Assembly (NCBI RefSeq): GCF_024158915.1
Contig: NZ_JAMZGF010000010.1
Location: 46,838 to 110,837 of the forward strand
Direction: 5' to 3'
Source of the DNA: Chryseobacterium sp. S0630
Lineage (GTDB): Bacteria; Bacteroidota; Bacteroidia; Flavobacteriales; Weeksellaceae
DNA: 64,000 nucleotides
The position numbers and the translations under genes were made by a program. A model generated the notes under the pieces. The model searched no databases, had not been told where the DNA came from, and saw only the letters and a program-made list of their open reading frames with translations. Positions 11,031 through 20,486 of this stretch are shown piece after piece; within the stretch, counting starts at the first letter, position 1; the number at the start of each line of letters is the position of its first letter.

Positions 11031-13448
11031 ATGACCAGAATATTCTCACTTATTATTGTCTGTATGCTGATGCTATTCAGCAGCAGGGTTTCCGCCCAGC
11101 AGACAATGCAAAGTTTGACTTTGTCAGGAAATATAAAATCCGACAAAGCAGAGCAAATGGAGATCAATCTCTTTGATGCCGATCAGAAATTGATCAAAAC
11201 AGAAATTGCTGATAACAACGGTAAGTTCAATTTTAATGATTTAAAAGAAGGAACTTATCAGGTAAAAATTAATAAAAATGGTACTGAGGTTTATCACTCA
11301 GAAAATATTTCATTAACCGAAAATAAGACTCTCAATCCCATTGACCTCAATGTAAAATCCATTGAAGGAGTCACTATTACGAAAACCAAACCTCTCATTG
11401 AAAGGCAGGATGGAAAAATGATTATGAACGTTGAAAACAGTATTGCCAGCACCGGAAATTCTGCTTTTGAAGTGTTGGAAAAAGCTCCGGGAGTGAACAT
11501 TGATAACAATGATAATATCAGTCTTCGTGGAAAAGGAAATCTTCTGATCCAAATCGATGGTAAAAATACACCGATGACGGGAGCTGACCTTGCCAATTAC
11601 CTGAAGGGCATCCCCTCTTCTACCATTGAAAAGATCGAATTCATCACCAATCCATCTTCAAAATATGATGCGGCAGGCTCTGCAATTATTAATATTAAAC
11701 TTAAAAAAGAGCAGCGAAGAGGAACCAATGGAAGTATTTCCAGCTCTTTAGGATCGGGGAAATATGTGAAAAACAACAATAGTTTCAGCATCAATCACAG
11801 GAATAAAAACATCAATATTTTCGGAAATTACAGCTTTGCCTACAGGGAAGCTTATAATGGATTGGTTCTTGACAGAAATTTTTATGAGGCCAATACCTTC
11901 AAAAAGGCTTATATACAGGACAATTATCTGAAATTCAAATTCAACAGCCATGTGGCCAAAGCCGGAATGGATTATTATCTGAACGACAAAAATGTACTAG
12001 GATTTTCTGTGGGTCTGGTTTCCAATAAATTCAATGTGAACGGCGATAATTCCAACGTAACACTGGGCAGCAACTATCTTCCGGAAAGTACATTCACAAC
12101 GGTCAACAGATCGAATGACCGCTGGACCAATGTTTCATTCAATCTTAATCATAAATATATAATAGATTCCCTAGGTTCTGATATTTCTACCGATTTTGAT
12201 TACATCAACTATGCTAATTCTTCTTTGCAGAGCTTCGATACAAGAACGCATGAAATTGCCAGCAACACAGATAATCTCGACATTATTAAAGGTGATATGG
12301 ATGGAAAACTTAATATCTATTCATTAAAATCTGATCTTACAAAAAACTTCAGCAACGACTGGAAGCTGGAAAGCGGAGTAAAAACCAGTTTTGTAAAGAC
12401 AGACAACGATCTGAAGTTCTTCAATGCCAGTTCTGGTGTTCCTGTTCCGGATCTTGGGAAAACCAATCATTTTATTTATGAAGAAAACATCAATGCAGTG
12501 TATGGAAATGTTTCCAAAAAATGGGAGAAGTTTAAAGTTACAGGTGGTTTAAGACTTGAGAATACCAATGTAAAAGGAACTCAGATTACCACTAACCAGA
12601 TCAACAAGAGAAATTATACCCAGCTGTTTCCAAGTGCTGTTTTGAGTTATGATCTGACAGAGAAAAGTAACCTTGAAATTAATTTCAGCAGAAGAATTAC
12701 AAGACCAAGCTACAACCAGCTCAATCCTTTTAAATTCTATCTTGATCCTACCACTCTGAAAGCAGGAAATCCTGATCTGAACCCGCAAATCACGATGAAT
12801 TATGAATTAACGTATAGTCTGAGCAATAAATATTTCGCCACATTAAGCTACAGCAGGAATTCTGATAATATCACAGACATCTTAAAACCTGTAACAGAAA
12901 ACGGACAGATCGTAACTGTACAGACCATTGAAAACCTGAATTCTGCTTCTTATTTTGGATTAAACCTGATTGCTCCTGTGAAAGTGACCAAATGGTGGGA
13001 TATGAATAACAGCGCCAATTTCTACTATAGTTCATACACAGGAAATGTGTCCGGAACACAGATTAATAACCAGGGAAATTTCACATTCAGCATCAACAGT
13101 ATCAATTCTTTTAAACTTGGAAATGGCTTCACTGCTGAGCTTACCGGAAATTACAAGGCCAGAGAAGTCTATGCTTATCTGAATATGAGCCCGAACTGGT
13201 ACCTGAATATCGGAGCACAGAAGAAGTTTAAAAACAACAGTGTTCTGAAACTTTCCTTCACAGATGTTTTCTTTACCAGCAATATTAAAGGACAGACGGT
13301 TTATAATGATTATTTAGAGAACTTCGCTGTAAAAAGAGATACCCGTGTGGCAACCATCTCCTATACTTACAATTTTGGTTCTTCCAAAAACGGACAGCCT
13401 AGAAAAACAGGAGGTGCTGAGGATCTGAAACAGAGAGTGGGAAGTTAA
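11031..13448 (+). CDS. TonB-dependent-receptor-like outer membrane barrel protein
   Basis: An 805-aa protein with a signal peptide (MTRIFSLIIVCMLMLFSSRVSA, cut before QQT). A carboxypeptidase-regulatory-like repeat follows (about 28-110), then a plug-like domain (VEGVTITKTKP-type region, AFEVLEKAPGV, GKGNLLIQIDGK), then a large beta-barrel ending in an aromatic strand near VATISYTYNF. This is the OMP_b-brl_3 architecture frequent in Bacteroidota. It lacks a clear SusD partner. Its regulator is the MarR gene six bases upstream. The transported substrate is unknown. Confidence 0.85.
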   Translation: MTRIFSLIIVCMLMLFSSRVSAQQTMQSLTLSGNIKSDKAEQMEINLFDADQKLIKTEIADNNGKFNFNDLKEGTYQVKINKNGTEVYHSENISLTENKTLNPIDLNVKSIEGVTITKTKPLIERQDGKMIMNVENSIASTGNSAFEVLEKAPGVNIDNNDNISLRGKGNLLIQIDGKNTPMTGADLANYLKGIPSSTIEKIEFITNPSSKYDAAGSAIINIKLKKEQRRGTNGSISSSLGSGKYVKNNNSFSINHRNKNINIFGNYSFAYREAYNGLVLDRNFYEANTFKKAYIQDNYLKFKFNSHVAKAGMDYYLNDKNVLGFSVGLVSNKFNVNGDNSNVTLGSNYLPESTFTTVNRSNDRWTNVSFNLNHKYIIDSLGSDISTDFDYINYANSSLQSFDTRTHEIASNTDNLDIIKGDMDGKLNIYSLKSDLTKNFSNDWKLESGVKTSFVKTDNDLKFFNASSGVPVPDLGKTNHFIYEENINAVYGNVSKKWEKFKVTGGLRLENTNVKGTQITTNQINKRNYTQLFPSAVLSYDLTEKSNLEINFSRRITRPSYNQLNPFKFYLDPTTLKAGNPDLNPQITMNYELTYSLSNKYFATLSYSRNSDNITDILKPVTENGQIVTVQTIENLNSASYFGLNLIAPVKVTKWWDMNNSANFYYSSYTGNVSGTQINNQGNFTFSINSINSFKLGNGFTAELTGNYKAREVYAYLNMSPNWYLNIGAQKKFKNNSVLKLSFTDVFFTSNIKGQTVYNDYLENFAVKRDTRVATISYTYNFGSSKNGQPRKTGGAEDLKQRVGS

Positions 13449-13455
13449 TTGTAAG

Positions 13456-13695
13456 AAGTTGGAAAACGCGAAGACGCCAAGAAGGAGAAATAAAATACTG
13501 TCTTTAAGACGCAAAGATTTTATCTTCGATAAAATTGAGCACCAAATAGCTGTACCTGTATTTTAGTCTCTCACGATTGGGCAGGCAAAGCAAATGCAAA
13601 AAATAAAACAATATGCTTGCTGAAAATCTTCGATTTTCTTGCGCCCTAATCAATATAAAATTAAAATTACTTTGCGCCTTTGCGTTTTCCAACTT
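13456..13695. repeat. 240-bp element with terminal inverted repeats
   Basis: The 26-base ends (13456-13481 and 13670-13695) are reverse complements at 23 positions. Two smaller hairpins lie inside, ATTTTATC-TTC-GATAAAAT and GAAAATC-TTC-GATTTTC. It carries no convincing gene; a 69-codon frame on the minus strand is a by-product. It lies between the convergent receptor gene and pnp. Confidence 0.65.
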
Positions 13696-13716
13696 ATAAC
13701 TTATGGTATACAAAGC

Positions 13717-13744
13717 AAAAATCCCTCAAATTGAGGGATTTTTT
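13717..13744. terminator. intrinsic terminator, probably for pnp
   Basis: Stem AAAAATCCCTC / GAGGGATTTTT with a 5-base loop, T-rich on both strands, 20 bases beyond the pnp stop codon. Confidence 0.8.
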
Positions 13745-13764
13745 ATGTTTAAGAATAAATCTTA

Positions 13765-16038
13765 TTAAGCTTCGTTAGATGGAGTTTGGTTTTCCACTGG
13801 TTTTTCGCTTTGTGGCTTTTCACCTTGTGGTTTCTGTCCTTCAGGTCTTCTTTGTCCCTCTGGTCTTCCTTGTCCTTCTGGTCTTCTCTGCCCTTCTGGT
13901 CTACCTTGTCCTTCCGGTCTTGGAGGTCTTGGTAAAAGAACTTTACGGGAAAGTTTCATTTTCTTACGGTCATCGTAACCCATGAACTTCACTTCTACTT
14001 CATCACCTTCTGCATAAGGAACTTTGTCTAGACGAGCCCACTCAATTTCAGAAATGTGAAGAAGTCCTTCTGTTCCTTTAGCAATCGCTACGAATGCACC
14101 AAAGTCCATTACTTTCACCACTTTACCTTTGTAAACTTCACCTATAACCGGTACGAAAGTAATTTCATTGATTCTTGCAATAGCAGCATTGATCTTCTCT
14201 CTGTCTGTACCAGAAATTTCGATACGTCCGATTTCTCCCATCTCTTCGATAGCAATAACCGTATCAGTATCTTTCTGTAACTGCTGAATAATTTTTCCAC
14301 CAGGTCCGATTACCGCACCAATGAAGTCTTTTGGAATCTCCATTACTACCATTTTCGGAGCGTGAGGCTTCACGTCTGCTCTTGGCTGAGAAATCGTTTC
14401 CGTGATTTTGTTCAGGATGTGTAATCTTCCGTCTTTAGCCTGCATCAAAGCTTTCTCCATGATATCCATAGAAAGTCCCTGGATTTTGATATCCATCTGA
14501 CAAGCTGTGATACCGTCTGCAGTACCTGTTACTTTAAAGTCCATATCTCCAAGGTGATCTTCATCTCCTAAGATATCAGAAAGTACAGTAAATTTACCTG
14601 ATTTTGTATCAGTGATCAGACCCATTGCAATCCCTGAAACAGGTTTTGTGATCTGAACCCCTGCATCCATCAATGCTAATGTACCTGCACAAACTGTTGC
14701 CATTGAAGAAGAACCATTAGATTCTAAGATATCGGAAACAATTCTGATTGTATATGGGTTTTCTGCTGGAATTACTGCTGTTAAAGCTCTTTGAGCTAAG
14801 TTTCCGTGTCCTACTTCTCTTCTTGAAGTACCTCTTAAAGGTCTTGCTTCACCAGTAGAGAATGGAGGGAAGTTATAGTGTAAGAAGAATCTTTCGTCGT
14901 GCTGCGTGATTACGCTGTCGATCATGTTTGCATCTTTTACAGAACCTAAAGTTACCGCTGTTAAAGACTGAGTTTCCCCTCTTGTGAAAACTGCAGAACC
15001 GTGAGCTCCCGGAAGATAATCAATTTCTGACCAGATTGGACGGATCGTTTGAGGATCACGACCATCAAGACGGATATTGTCTTCAAGGATCATCTGACGC
15101 ATTGCTTCTTTCTCTACGTCATGGTAATATACTTTAACGAAAGGAGTTACTCTTGCCAATTCCTCTTCATTTTCAGCATATTGTGCTAAGAAATCTGCAA
15201 GAACTGCTTTGAATTTTTCTCCTCTTTCTTCTTTGTTAGATGGAGTTTTTGCTACTTCATATACTTTATCATAGCACTCTTTCCATACTTTTTCACGAAT
15301 TTCTTCATCGTGATCTTCGTGGCTGTATTCTCTTTTAGGGAAAGATTTTCCTACTTTTTCAGCTAATCTCTCCTGAGCTTCGATCTGTTTTTTGATCTCA
15401 GCGTGAGCGAAGTTGATTGCTTCAAGCATTTCCTGCTCAGAAATCTCTTTCATTTCTCCTTCTACCATTACGATGGAGTCTTTAGTAGCTCCCACCATAA
15501 TGTCGATATCTGATTTTAATAAATTCTCATAACTTGGGTTAACAGCCAATTGTCCGTCAATTCTTACGACTCTTGCTTCAGACATTGGTCCGTTGAAAGG
15601 AATATCTGTAATTGCAATAGCTGCAGAAGCTGCCAAACCTGCCAATGCTTCAGGCATTACTTCTTTATCGTAAGAAATTAATGAGATCATCACCTGTACT
15701 TCCGCGTGGAAATCTTCAGGGAAAAGAGGACGTAATACTCTGTCCACTAATCTCATTGTAAGCACTTCATCATCAGATGGTTTTGCTTCTCTACGGAAGA
15801 AATTTCCAGGAATTCTTCCACCTGCGTAGAATTTTTCTCTGTAATCTACCGTTAATGGTAAAAAGTCTACACCAGGATTGGCTTCTTTATTGGCTACAAC
15901 AGTTGCTAAAAGCATTGTTCCGCCACATTTCACCACTACAGATCCGTCAGCCTGCTTAGCCAGCTTTCCCGTTTCGATAGTGATTTCCCTGCCGTCTGCA
16001 AGGATAATCGTTTCTGTAAACGCTTGAGGTATACTCAT
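13765..16038 (-). CDS. pnp: polyribonucleotide nucleotidyltransferase (PNPase)
   Basis: PNPase degrades RNA phosphorolytically from the 3' end. The 757-aa protein has both RNase PH-like domains (the second with [18 protein letters not shown]), a KH domain with GPGG near residue 580 and an S1 domain ([18 protein letters not shown]). After the S1 domain comes an unusual tail of about 50 residues made of five RPEGQ units, then EKPQ-type low-complexity sequence. The tail is encoded by a matching DNA repeat at about 13790-13925. A TACCTTTG promoter element on the minus strand (16104-16111) lies 65 bases upstream. Confidence 0.97.
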   Translation of the reverse strand: MSIPQAFTETIILADGREITIETGKLAKQADGSVVVKCGGTMLLATVVANKEANPGVDFLPLTVDYREKFYAGGRIPGNFFRREAKPSDDEVLTMRLVDRVLRPLFPEDFHAEVQVMISLISYDKEVMPEALAGLAASAAIAITDIPFNGPMSEARVVRIDGQLAVNPSYENLLKSDIDIMVGATKDSIVMVEGEMKEISEQEMLEAINFAHAEIKKQIEAQERLAEKVGKSFPKREYSHEDHDEEIREKVWKECYDKVYEVAKTPSNKEERGEKFKAVLADFLAQYAENEEELARVTPFVKVYYHDVEKEAMRQMILEDNIRLDGRDPQTIRPIWSEIDYLPGAHGSAVFTRGETQSLTAVTLGSVKDANMIDSVITQHDERFFLHYNFPPFSTGEARPLRGTSRREVGHGNLAQRALTAVIPAENPYTIRIVSDILESNGSSSMATVCAGTLALMDAGVQITKPVSGIAMGLITDTKSGKFTVLSDILGDEDHLGDMDFKVTGTADGITACQMDIKIQGLSMDIMEKALMQAKDGRLHILNKITETISQPRADVKPHAPKMVVMEIPKDFIGAVIGPGGKIIQQLQKDTDTVIAIEEMGEIGRIEISGTDREKINAAIARINEITFVPVIGEVYKGKVVKVMDFGAFVAIAKGTEGLLHISEIEWARLDKVPYAEGDEVEVKFMGYDDRKKMKLSRKVLLPRPPRPEGQGRPEGQRRPEGQGRPEGQRRPEGQKPQGEKPQSEKPVENQTPSNEA

Positions 16039-16103
16039 AAATTTGCTTCTTTATACTCCGTATTGAGTATGATTAATATTTAAACTCTTTAAATTTTCGT
16101 TTG

Positions 16104-16111
16104 CAAAGGTA
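16104..16111 (-). promoter_or_regulatory. pnp promoter -7 element
   Basis: TACCTTTG read on the minus strand, about 65 bases upstream of the pnp start. No clear TTG was found at the matching upstream distance. Confidence 0.55.
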
Positions 16112-16372
16112 CTATATAATAATGATATATTAAATTTTTCGATTGCTTAAATAGACGCTTAAAATACAAAAAATTGGCTATCAATTGATGAAAGTTTGAA
16201 AATTTATACTAGTAATCTGAACTTATTCATCATTTATTAAAATAAAAAAGCATTTTTTTAAGGATAATGTATTGAAAAATCCTGTCGTTTTTGTATTATT
16301 GTCTCAAAAAATGAAAATAATACTTTGAAACGGAAAAAAGTATCTGTTTCATTTTAAAAATGATTAAAATTA
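16112..16372. other. AT-rich gap between divergent pnp and sugar transporter
   Basis: The 434-base gap between the two genes contains the two promoters listed here. The stretch between them is AT-rich and shows no ORF, clear repeat or RNA structure that I can support. Confidence 0.5.
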
Positions 16373-16403
16373 TTGCAAACCAATAGGCTGATCCCTATAT
16401 TTG
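16373..16403 (+). promoter_or_regulatory. promoter of the sugar transporter gene
   Basis: TTG at 16373-16375, a 20-base spacer and TATATTTG at 16396-16403, leaving a leader of roughly 60 bases before the ATG at 16473. Confidence 0.65.
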
Positions 16404-16472
16404 CCCTACTTCACCAATTACAATGCTGTAGGCTAAAAAAAGTTAAGGAACTATCCTTATCCAGATAAATAA

Positions 16473-17900
16473 ATGTTTATGATTAATAAAGAAGTACAAT
16501 CTCAAAGCAGGAATTATACGGTTCCGTTGATTACCATCACCCTGCTATTTTTTATGTGGGGATTCATCACCTGTATGAATGATATCCTGATCCCGTATCT
16601 GAAACAACTTTTCAATCTTACCTTTTTCGAATCCATGCTGGTACAGTTCTGTTTTTTCGGAGCTTACTTTATCGGATCACTGATTTATTTTATGATTTCC
16701 ATTACGAAAGGAGATCCTATCAATAAGTTAGGCTATAAGAAGGGAATCCTGTTCGGAATTTTTCTGGCAGCATTCGGCTGCGTTCTGTTTTATCCGGCAG
16801 CTACGTTTTCATATTATCCGCTGTTTCTGGGAGCTTTGTTTATTTTAGGACTCGGCTTTACAGTACTGCAGATTACAGCCAACGCGTATGTTTCATTGCT
16901 GGGAAGTGAAGAATCTGCATCCAGCCGACTGAATATGACTCAGGCATTCAATGCCTTCGGAACCACCATTGCTCCGGTATTGGGAGGTCATCTTATTTTT
17001 GAATTTTTCTCATCTCCGGACGGATCATTCAGTGCGGTAGCAACGAGAATTCCTTACCTTATTTTTGCAGGTATCCTTTTACTGGTTGCTTTATTGATTT
17101 CCAGAGTTAAACTTCCTTCATTCCAGATGGGAGAAGAAGAGATTGTAAAAGGTTGGGGAGCACTTGAATTCAGCCACCTGAAATTCGGAGTATTCGCCAT
17201 GTTCTGTTATGTAGGCGGAGAAGTTGCCGTAGGAAGTTTTATCATCAGTTTCCTTGAACAGCCACAGATTATGGGCTTTAATGAGATTATCAGTAAAAAT
17301 TACCTTTCCTTATATTGGGGCGGAGCGATGATTGGCCGTTTTCTGGGAGCCATTTCTTTAAATCAATCAATAAGCCAAAGCAAAAAGGCTCTATATATGC
17401 TGGGAGCGGCGGCAGCTGTTTTCCTTGTGATTTTCAGTATTGTTAATCTGACTTTCAGTCAGATCAGCTTTTTCCTTGTATTTATCGTTCTTAATTTTAT
17501 TGCCTTTTTCGTGGGTAAAGCAGCTCCGGCAAGAACATTATCTATTTTTGCAGCGATTAATGTTATTCTATTGATTTCTGCAATGGTAAATCATGGTGAG
17601 CTGGCGATGTACAGTATTTTAGGAATTGGAATTTTCAACTCTATCATGTTCTCTAATATTTATACACTGGCTATTTCAGGACTGGGTAAATATACAAGCC
17701 AGGGATCATCCTTAGTGGTAATGGCTATTCTGGGAGGAGCTATTGTTCCGATATTCCAGGGATATCTTGCAGATCAGTTTGGAGTACAGCATTCATTTAT
17801 TATTCCTGTATTCTGCTATCTGGTTATTCTGATATTCGGAGCTTACTGTACCAAATATTTAGGTCATGTAGAAACCACAGAAGCCAAATCAGGTCATTAA
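16473..17900 (+). CDS. FHS-type sugar MFS transporter (FucP/GluP-like)
   Basis: A 475-aa major facilitator with about 12 membrane segments. The start of helix 1 (FFMWGFITCMNDILIPYLKQ) is the hallmark of the fucose-hexose-H+ symporter family, and NAYVSLLGSEESASSRLNMTQAFNAFG is its conserved middle loop. It probably imports a hexose or fucose by proton symport. It is monocistronic, with its own promoter and a terminator at 17924. A paralogue in the mannitol operon (31885) has a different N-terminus. The exact sugar cannot be read from the sequence. Confidence 0.88.
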   Translation: MFMINKEVQSQSRNYTVPLITITLLFFMWGFITCMNDILIPYLKQLFNLTFFESMLVQFCFFGAYFIGSLIYFMISITKGDPINKLGYKKGILFGIFLAAFGCVLFYPAATFSYYPLFLGALFILGLGFTVLQITANAYVSLLGSEESASSRLNMTQAFNAFGTTIAPVLGGHLIFEFFSSPDGSFSAVATRIPYLIFAGILLLVALLISRVKLPSFQMGEEEIVKGWGALEFSHLKFGVFAMFCYVGGEVAVGSFIISFLEQPQIMGFNEIISKNYLSLYWGGAMIGRFLGAISLNQSISQSKKALYMLGAAAAVFLVIFSIVNLTFSQISFFLVFIVLNFIAFFVGKAAPARTLSIFAAINVILLISAMVNHGELAMYSILGIGIFNSIMFSNIYTLAISGLGKYTSQGSSLVVMAILGGAIVPIFQGYLADQFGVQHSFIIPVFCYLVILIFGAYCTKYLGHVETTEAKSGH

Positions 17901-17923
17901 AATCAAATTCAATCAAAATGTAT

Positions 17924-17960
17924 AAGGCGGAATATCTCAAAGGTATTCCGCTTTCCTTTT
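17924..17960 (+). terminator. intrinsic terminator of the sugar transporter gene
   Basis: Stem AAGGCGGAATA / TATTCCGCTTT with a 9-base loop, then CCTTTT. Confidence 0.75.
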
Positions 17961-18024
17961 CCAACCTAAAAATGTAACTTTTCATCAGAAAAAGGAACTT
18001 ATCTTACAGACTAACTCAATTATT

Positions 18025-18384
18025 ATGAAAATACAGTTAAAGCTTGAATATGCCGCATTTCTACTGTTAGGTATATATGCTTTTGCACAAACAGGATATT
18101 CCTGGTGGTGGTTTGCCGGATTATTTCTTGCACCCGATATTTCCATGTTGGGATATATAGTTAATACAAAAGTTGGGGCTTTTTGTTATAATCTCTTCCA
18201 CCATTTCGGAGTAGCTGTCATTGTTTATTTTGCCGGAACAGCCTTGTCTCTACCCTATTTGCAGATGATTGGGACTATTTTGTTTTCTCACTCTGCGTTT
18301 GACAGAATTCTGGGGTACGGTTTGAAGTATCCGGATAGTTTTCAGAATACGCATTTGGGGAAGATTGGGAAGAAGGCTGAATAA
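18025..18384 (+). CDS. DUF4260 family small membrane protein
   Basis: A 119-aa protein with three or four predicted membrane segments. The motif FLAPDISMLGYIVN and the ending FSHSAFDRILGYGLKYPDSFQNTHLG identify it as DUF4260. The conserved polar residues (D, H, H, D, R) within membrane-flanking segments suggest an enzyme or ion-binding site, but no function is established. It lies alone on the plus strand between the sugar transporter and the minus-strand rpsO. Confidence 0.85.
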   Translation: MKIQLKLEYAAFLLLGIYAFAQTGYSWWWFAGLFLAPDISMLGYIVNTKVGAFCYNLFHHFGVAVIVYFAGTALSLPYLQMIGTILFSHSAFDRILGYGLKYPDSFQNTHLGKIGKKAE

Positions 18385-18403
18385 TGATGTTGTAAACCAC
18401 CCC

Positions 18404-18446
18404 GTCAAAAATTCTTTGAATTTTTGACACCCCTCCGAGAGAGGGG
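18404..18446. repeat. double-hairpin intergenic repeat
   Basis: GTCAAAAATTC / GAATTTTTGAC (perfect, 3-base loop) is followed at once by CCCCTC / GAGGGG (5-base loop). The arrangement looks like a dispersed repeat rather than a terminator because no T-tract follows. Confidence 0.65.
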
Positions 18447-18524
18447 AATTATCGCTCCTTCGGTTGTGATATTAGTCAGGATTGGAGCTGTTGTGATGCT
18501 TTTCTTGTTGGTTTAATATGGCTG

Positions 18525-18590
18525 GATTCCTACGGAATGGCAAACTGTATGGATAAACCATCATTCCAATTATGTCATTCCGTAGGAATC
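18525..18590. repeat. REP-like inverted repeat (GATTCCTACGGAATG family)
   Basis: GATTCCTACGGAATG at 18525-18539 is perfectly inverted at 18576-18590. A diverged copy of the same family occurs at 45218-45284. With the preceding double hairpin it fills most of the 386-base gap before rpsO. Confidence 0.75.
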
Positions 18591-18720
18591 TAAATACTCT
18601 TCTATTATCACATGAAAATCAAAGACTTTAAGAAACTTAAGTGTTCTTCTCAACAATCTAGTATTTTCTAAAAAAATTTTGTGGCTTTTGTGGTTAAAAA
18701 TCACTTGTTATGTAAAAACA

Positions 18721-18750
18721 AAAAAGCAACTTCTTTCGAAGTTGCTTTTT
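18721..18750 (-). terminator. rpsO terminator
   Basis: Perfect 13-bp stem AAAAAGCAACTTC / GAAGTTGCTTTTT with a 4-base loop, 20 bases beyond the rpsO stop. Confidence 0.85.
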
Positions 18751-18770
18751 ATTTTGAAAATCTTTATAGA

Positions 18771-19040
18771 TTATTTTCTTAAACCTAGTTCAGCAATAAT
18801 TGCTCTATATCTTGCGATATCTTTGTTTTTAAGGTAATCTAATAAACTTTTTCTCTTACCTACCAATTTCACTAGAGATCTCTCTGTGTTGAAATCGTGA
18901 CGGTTAGCCTTTAGGTGTTGAGATAAGTGGTTGATTCTGAAAGTGAAAAGAGCGATTTGTCCTTCAGCACTTCCTGTGTCTTGTGCAGATTTTCCGTGTT
19001 TTGCGAAAATTTCCTGCTTTTTGTCTGTTGTTAAGTACAT
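18771..19040 (-). CDS. rpsO: 30S ribosomal protein S15
   Basis: The 89-aa protein has standard length and the S15 signature (GSAEGQIALFTFRINHLSQHLK, NTERSLVKLVGKRKSLLDYL). It binds the 16S rRNA central domain during 30S assembly. In many bacteria rpsO directly precedes pnp. Here pnp lies 2.7 kb further along the same strand, with two plus-strand genes and a terminator in between, so the two are not co-transcribed. A clear promoter lies at 19076-19105. Confidence 0.98.
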   Translation of the reverse strand: MYLTTDKKQEIFAKHGKSAQDTGSAEGQIALFTFRINHLSQHLKANRHDFNTERSLVKLVGKRKSLLDYLKNKDIARYRAIIAELGLRK

Positions 19041-19075
19041 TCCAATATTGTTTAATGATTATTATGTAACGGGTG

Positions 19076-19105
19076 CAAAATTACGACTATTTTTTGATTC
19101 TGCAA
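19076..19105 (-). promoter_or_regulatory. rpsO promoter
   Basis: On the minus strand: TTG (19103-19105), a 19-base spacer, TAATTTTG (19076-19083). Confidence 0.75.
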
Positions 19106-19213
19106 ACATTATTGATTTCATATATCAATTTTGATAGAAAAAAATGTTAAAAATTTCTTAATGATTTGTATGCAATCCAACGAAAAGGCAGTAATTTTGC
19201 ATTCGAATTACAA

Positions 19214-19762
19214 ATGAAAAAAATTATATTCTTTACAGCGGTTACTACTTTTTTATTCATCGGACTTACTTCGGTAAATGCCCAGAAAAGTGCTGATGAT
19301 AAAATAAAAAAAGTTCTTTACTTCAATCCTGAGGTAGAGCCTGATATCGATGAAATAAAAGATCCTACCAACAATGCTTTCTTTGATGCTGTTACCGATA
19401 ATTTCAGTAACAGAAAAAATAAAATGCTCCGGGCCGAAGTTCAGGTTCCCTTTGATAGTATCGACAAACAAACGATTGCAGATTACTGTCTCAACAATGA
19501 TGCAGATTTTGCCATTGTTTCCAAAGTGAGATATTTCAAAGTGGGATTTGGAAAGTATGTTTTCTCCAATCAGGTAGTTGTGAGTATGAAACTCTTTGGT
19601 GCTGACGGAACTCTTGTCACAGAAACCGATCATGATACTTACCGGAAAAATATGCGTCTGCTGGGTTCTACAACCAACTCTGTTAAAATAGGAACCGAAG
19701 GAGCGATAAAAGGAATCATTAAGAAGCTGAGAAAGCTGAAAACAACGGAAGCAGAGCTTTAA
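19214..19762 (+). CDS. small exported protein of unknown function
   Basis: A 182-aa protein. The start at 19214 (MKKIIFFTAVTTFLFIGLTSVNAQKS) gives a typical signal peptide; the upstream GTA/ATG-containing frame overlaps the promoter and is not used. A TAATTTTG element lies at 19192-19199, 14 bases upstream. The mature part has charged and beta-rich stretches (KVLYFNPEVEPDIDEI, DADFAIVSKVRYFKVGFGKYVFS) and ends in a lysine-rich helix. I do not recognise the family. It is monocistronic and directly precedes the peptide cluster, but nothing visible ties it to those genes. Confidence 0.8.
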   Translation: MKKIIFFTAVTTFLFIGLTSVNAQKSADDKIKKVLYFNPEVEPDIDEIKDPTNNAFFDAVTDNFSNRKNKMLRAEVQVPFDSIDKQTIADYCLNNDADFAIVSKVRYFKVGFGKYVFSNQVVVSMKLFGADGTLVTETDHDTYRKNMRLLGSTTNSVKIGTEGAIKGIIKKLRKLKTTEAEL

Positions 19763-19880
19763 GATTTAAAGTTCAAGGTTTAAGGTTGGAATATTCAGCC
19801 ACTTATCGTTAATGGTCAATTTTGCTTCGCAAGTAAATGGTGAATTTTTTTCATGCGGATCAATCCATATATCAGACTCA

Positions 19881-19904
19881 TTCATAATTCATAATTCATA
19901 ATTC
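19881..19904. repeat. short direct repeat TTCATAA
   Basis: Three tandem TTCATAAT units in the gap before the peptide cluster. The rest of the gap (19763-19995) is low-complexity and holds no ORF. Confidence 0.5.
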
Positions 19905-19995
19905 TTTTATAGACACTATCCTGTAGTGTATCTCTATCCTTATCAATAAGTTGAAATCTTTCATTAGTTTAGTTTTATCTTAAATCTAAATTATT

Positions 19996-20151
19996 ATGAA
20001 AAAATTAAATCTTAAAAAACTGAGCAGAGAAAGCCAGAAAGAAATTCTGGGAAGTATCATCCGTCTTCAAAAATGTCAATATCATTTCGAATGTCCTGGT
20101 GGATCATGCTGTCACAGAGTATGTGTTGCTTACGCATGTCCTGAATTATAA
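19996..20151 (+). CDS. cysteine-rich precursor peptide 1 (knottin-like core)
   Basis: A 51-aa peptide. The leader MKKLNLKKLSRESQKEILGS is basic and helical; a core with six cysteines follows: C27-x5-C33-x4-C38-C39-x3-C43-x4-C48. The spacing C-x5-C-x4-CC-x3-C-x4-C fits the inhibitor cystine knot pattern. The leader ends in GS rather than GG. The gene has its own terminator at 20170. It is one of five related genes in 1.1 kb. Chryseobacterium peptides with this leader are usually labelled bacteriocin-like; activity, processing and disulfide bonding are inferred only. Confidence 0.8.
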   Translation: MKKLNLKKLSRESQKEILGSIIRLQKCQYHFECPGGSCCHRVCVAYACPEL

Positions 20152-20169
20152 ATATTTTCATGTTAAATA

Positions 20170-20208
20170 AAGCACTTGTTCACCCTTCCGAACAGGTGCT
20201 TTTTTATT
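20170..20208 (+). terminator. terminator after peptide 1
   Basis: Stem AAGCACTTGTTC / GAACAGGTGCTT (one G-T pair), 8-base loop, followed by TTTTTATTT. Confidence 0.85.
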
Positions 20209-20269
20209 TAAAATACACTATAAACAACTGATTAACAATTAAATATTTTCACCAAATGATGATTTATTA

Positions 20270-20289
20270 AATATTTTTTACTATTTTAG
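20270..20289 (+). promoter_or_regulatory. conserved promoter block of peptides 2-3
   Basis: AATATTTTTTACTATTTTAG, 23 bases before the ATG of peptide 2. The same block, two bases shorter, precedes peptide 4 at 20741-20757, and both are preceded by a matching AAATATTTTCAC further upstream. It is a conserved upstream element, probably a promoter; TATTTTAG departs from the TAnnTTTG consensus. Confidence 0.5.
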
Positions 20290-20312
20290 ACCAACATTAA
20301 AACCAAAATCTC

Positions 20313-20453
20313 ATGAAAAATCTAAAGAAACTCAGCAGAGAAAAAGCAAAACAGATTAATGGAGGATCTATGGAAAGATGCAGCGAAACTAATCCGTGTA
20401 CCGTTGGATGGTGCTGTTTTGGAATCTGCTCCCCTTTTATCTGCCTTGAATAA
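20313..20453 (+). CDS. cysteine-rich precursor peptide 2 (double-glycine leader)
   Basis: A 46-aa peptide: leader MKNLKKLSREKAKQINGG, then a core with C23-x5-C29-x4-C34-C35-x3-C39-x4-C44. The leader ends in a classic double glycine, the cleavage site used by C39-peptidase ABC exporters. The core motif xxVGWCCFGIC is closest to peptide 4. The gene is too short for routine gene finding at common length cut-offs. It shares a transcription unit with peptide 3, 33 bases downstream. Confidence 0.82.
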   Translation: MKNLKKLSREKAKQINGGSMERCSETNPCTVGWCCFGICSPFICLE

Positions 20454-20486
20454 AAGATAAAACTAAACCGTATAAAATCAAAATTT

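Noticed and set aside
13504..13713. 69-codon minus-strand ORF
   Set aside because: It lies within the 240-bp inverted-repeat element, has no start context or conserved motif and is explained by the repeat.
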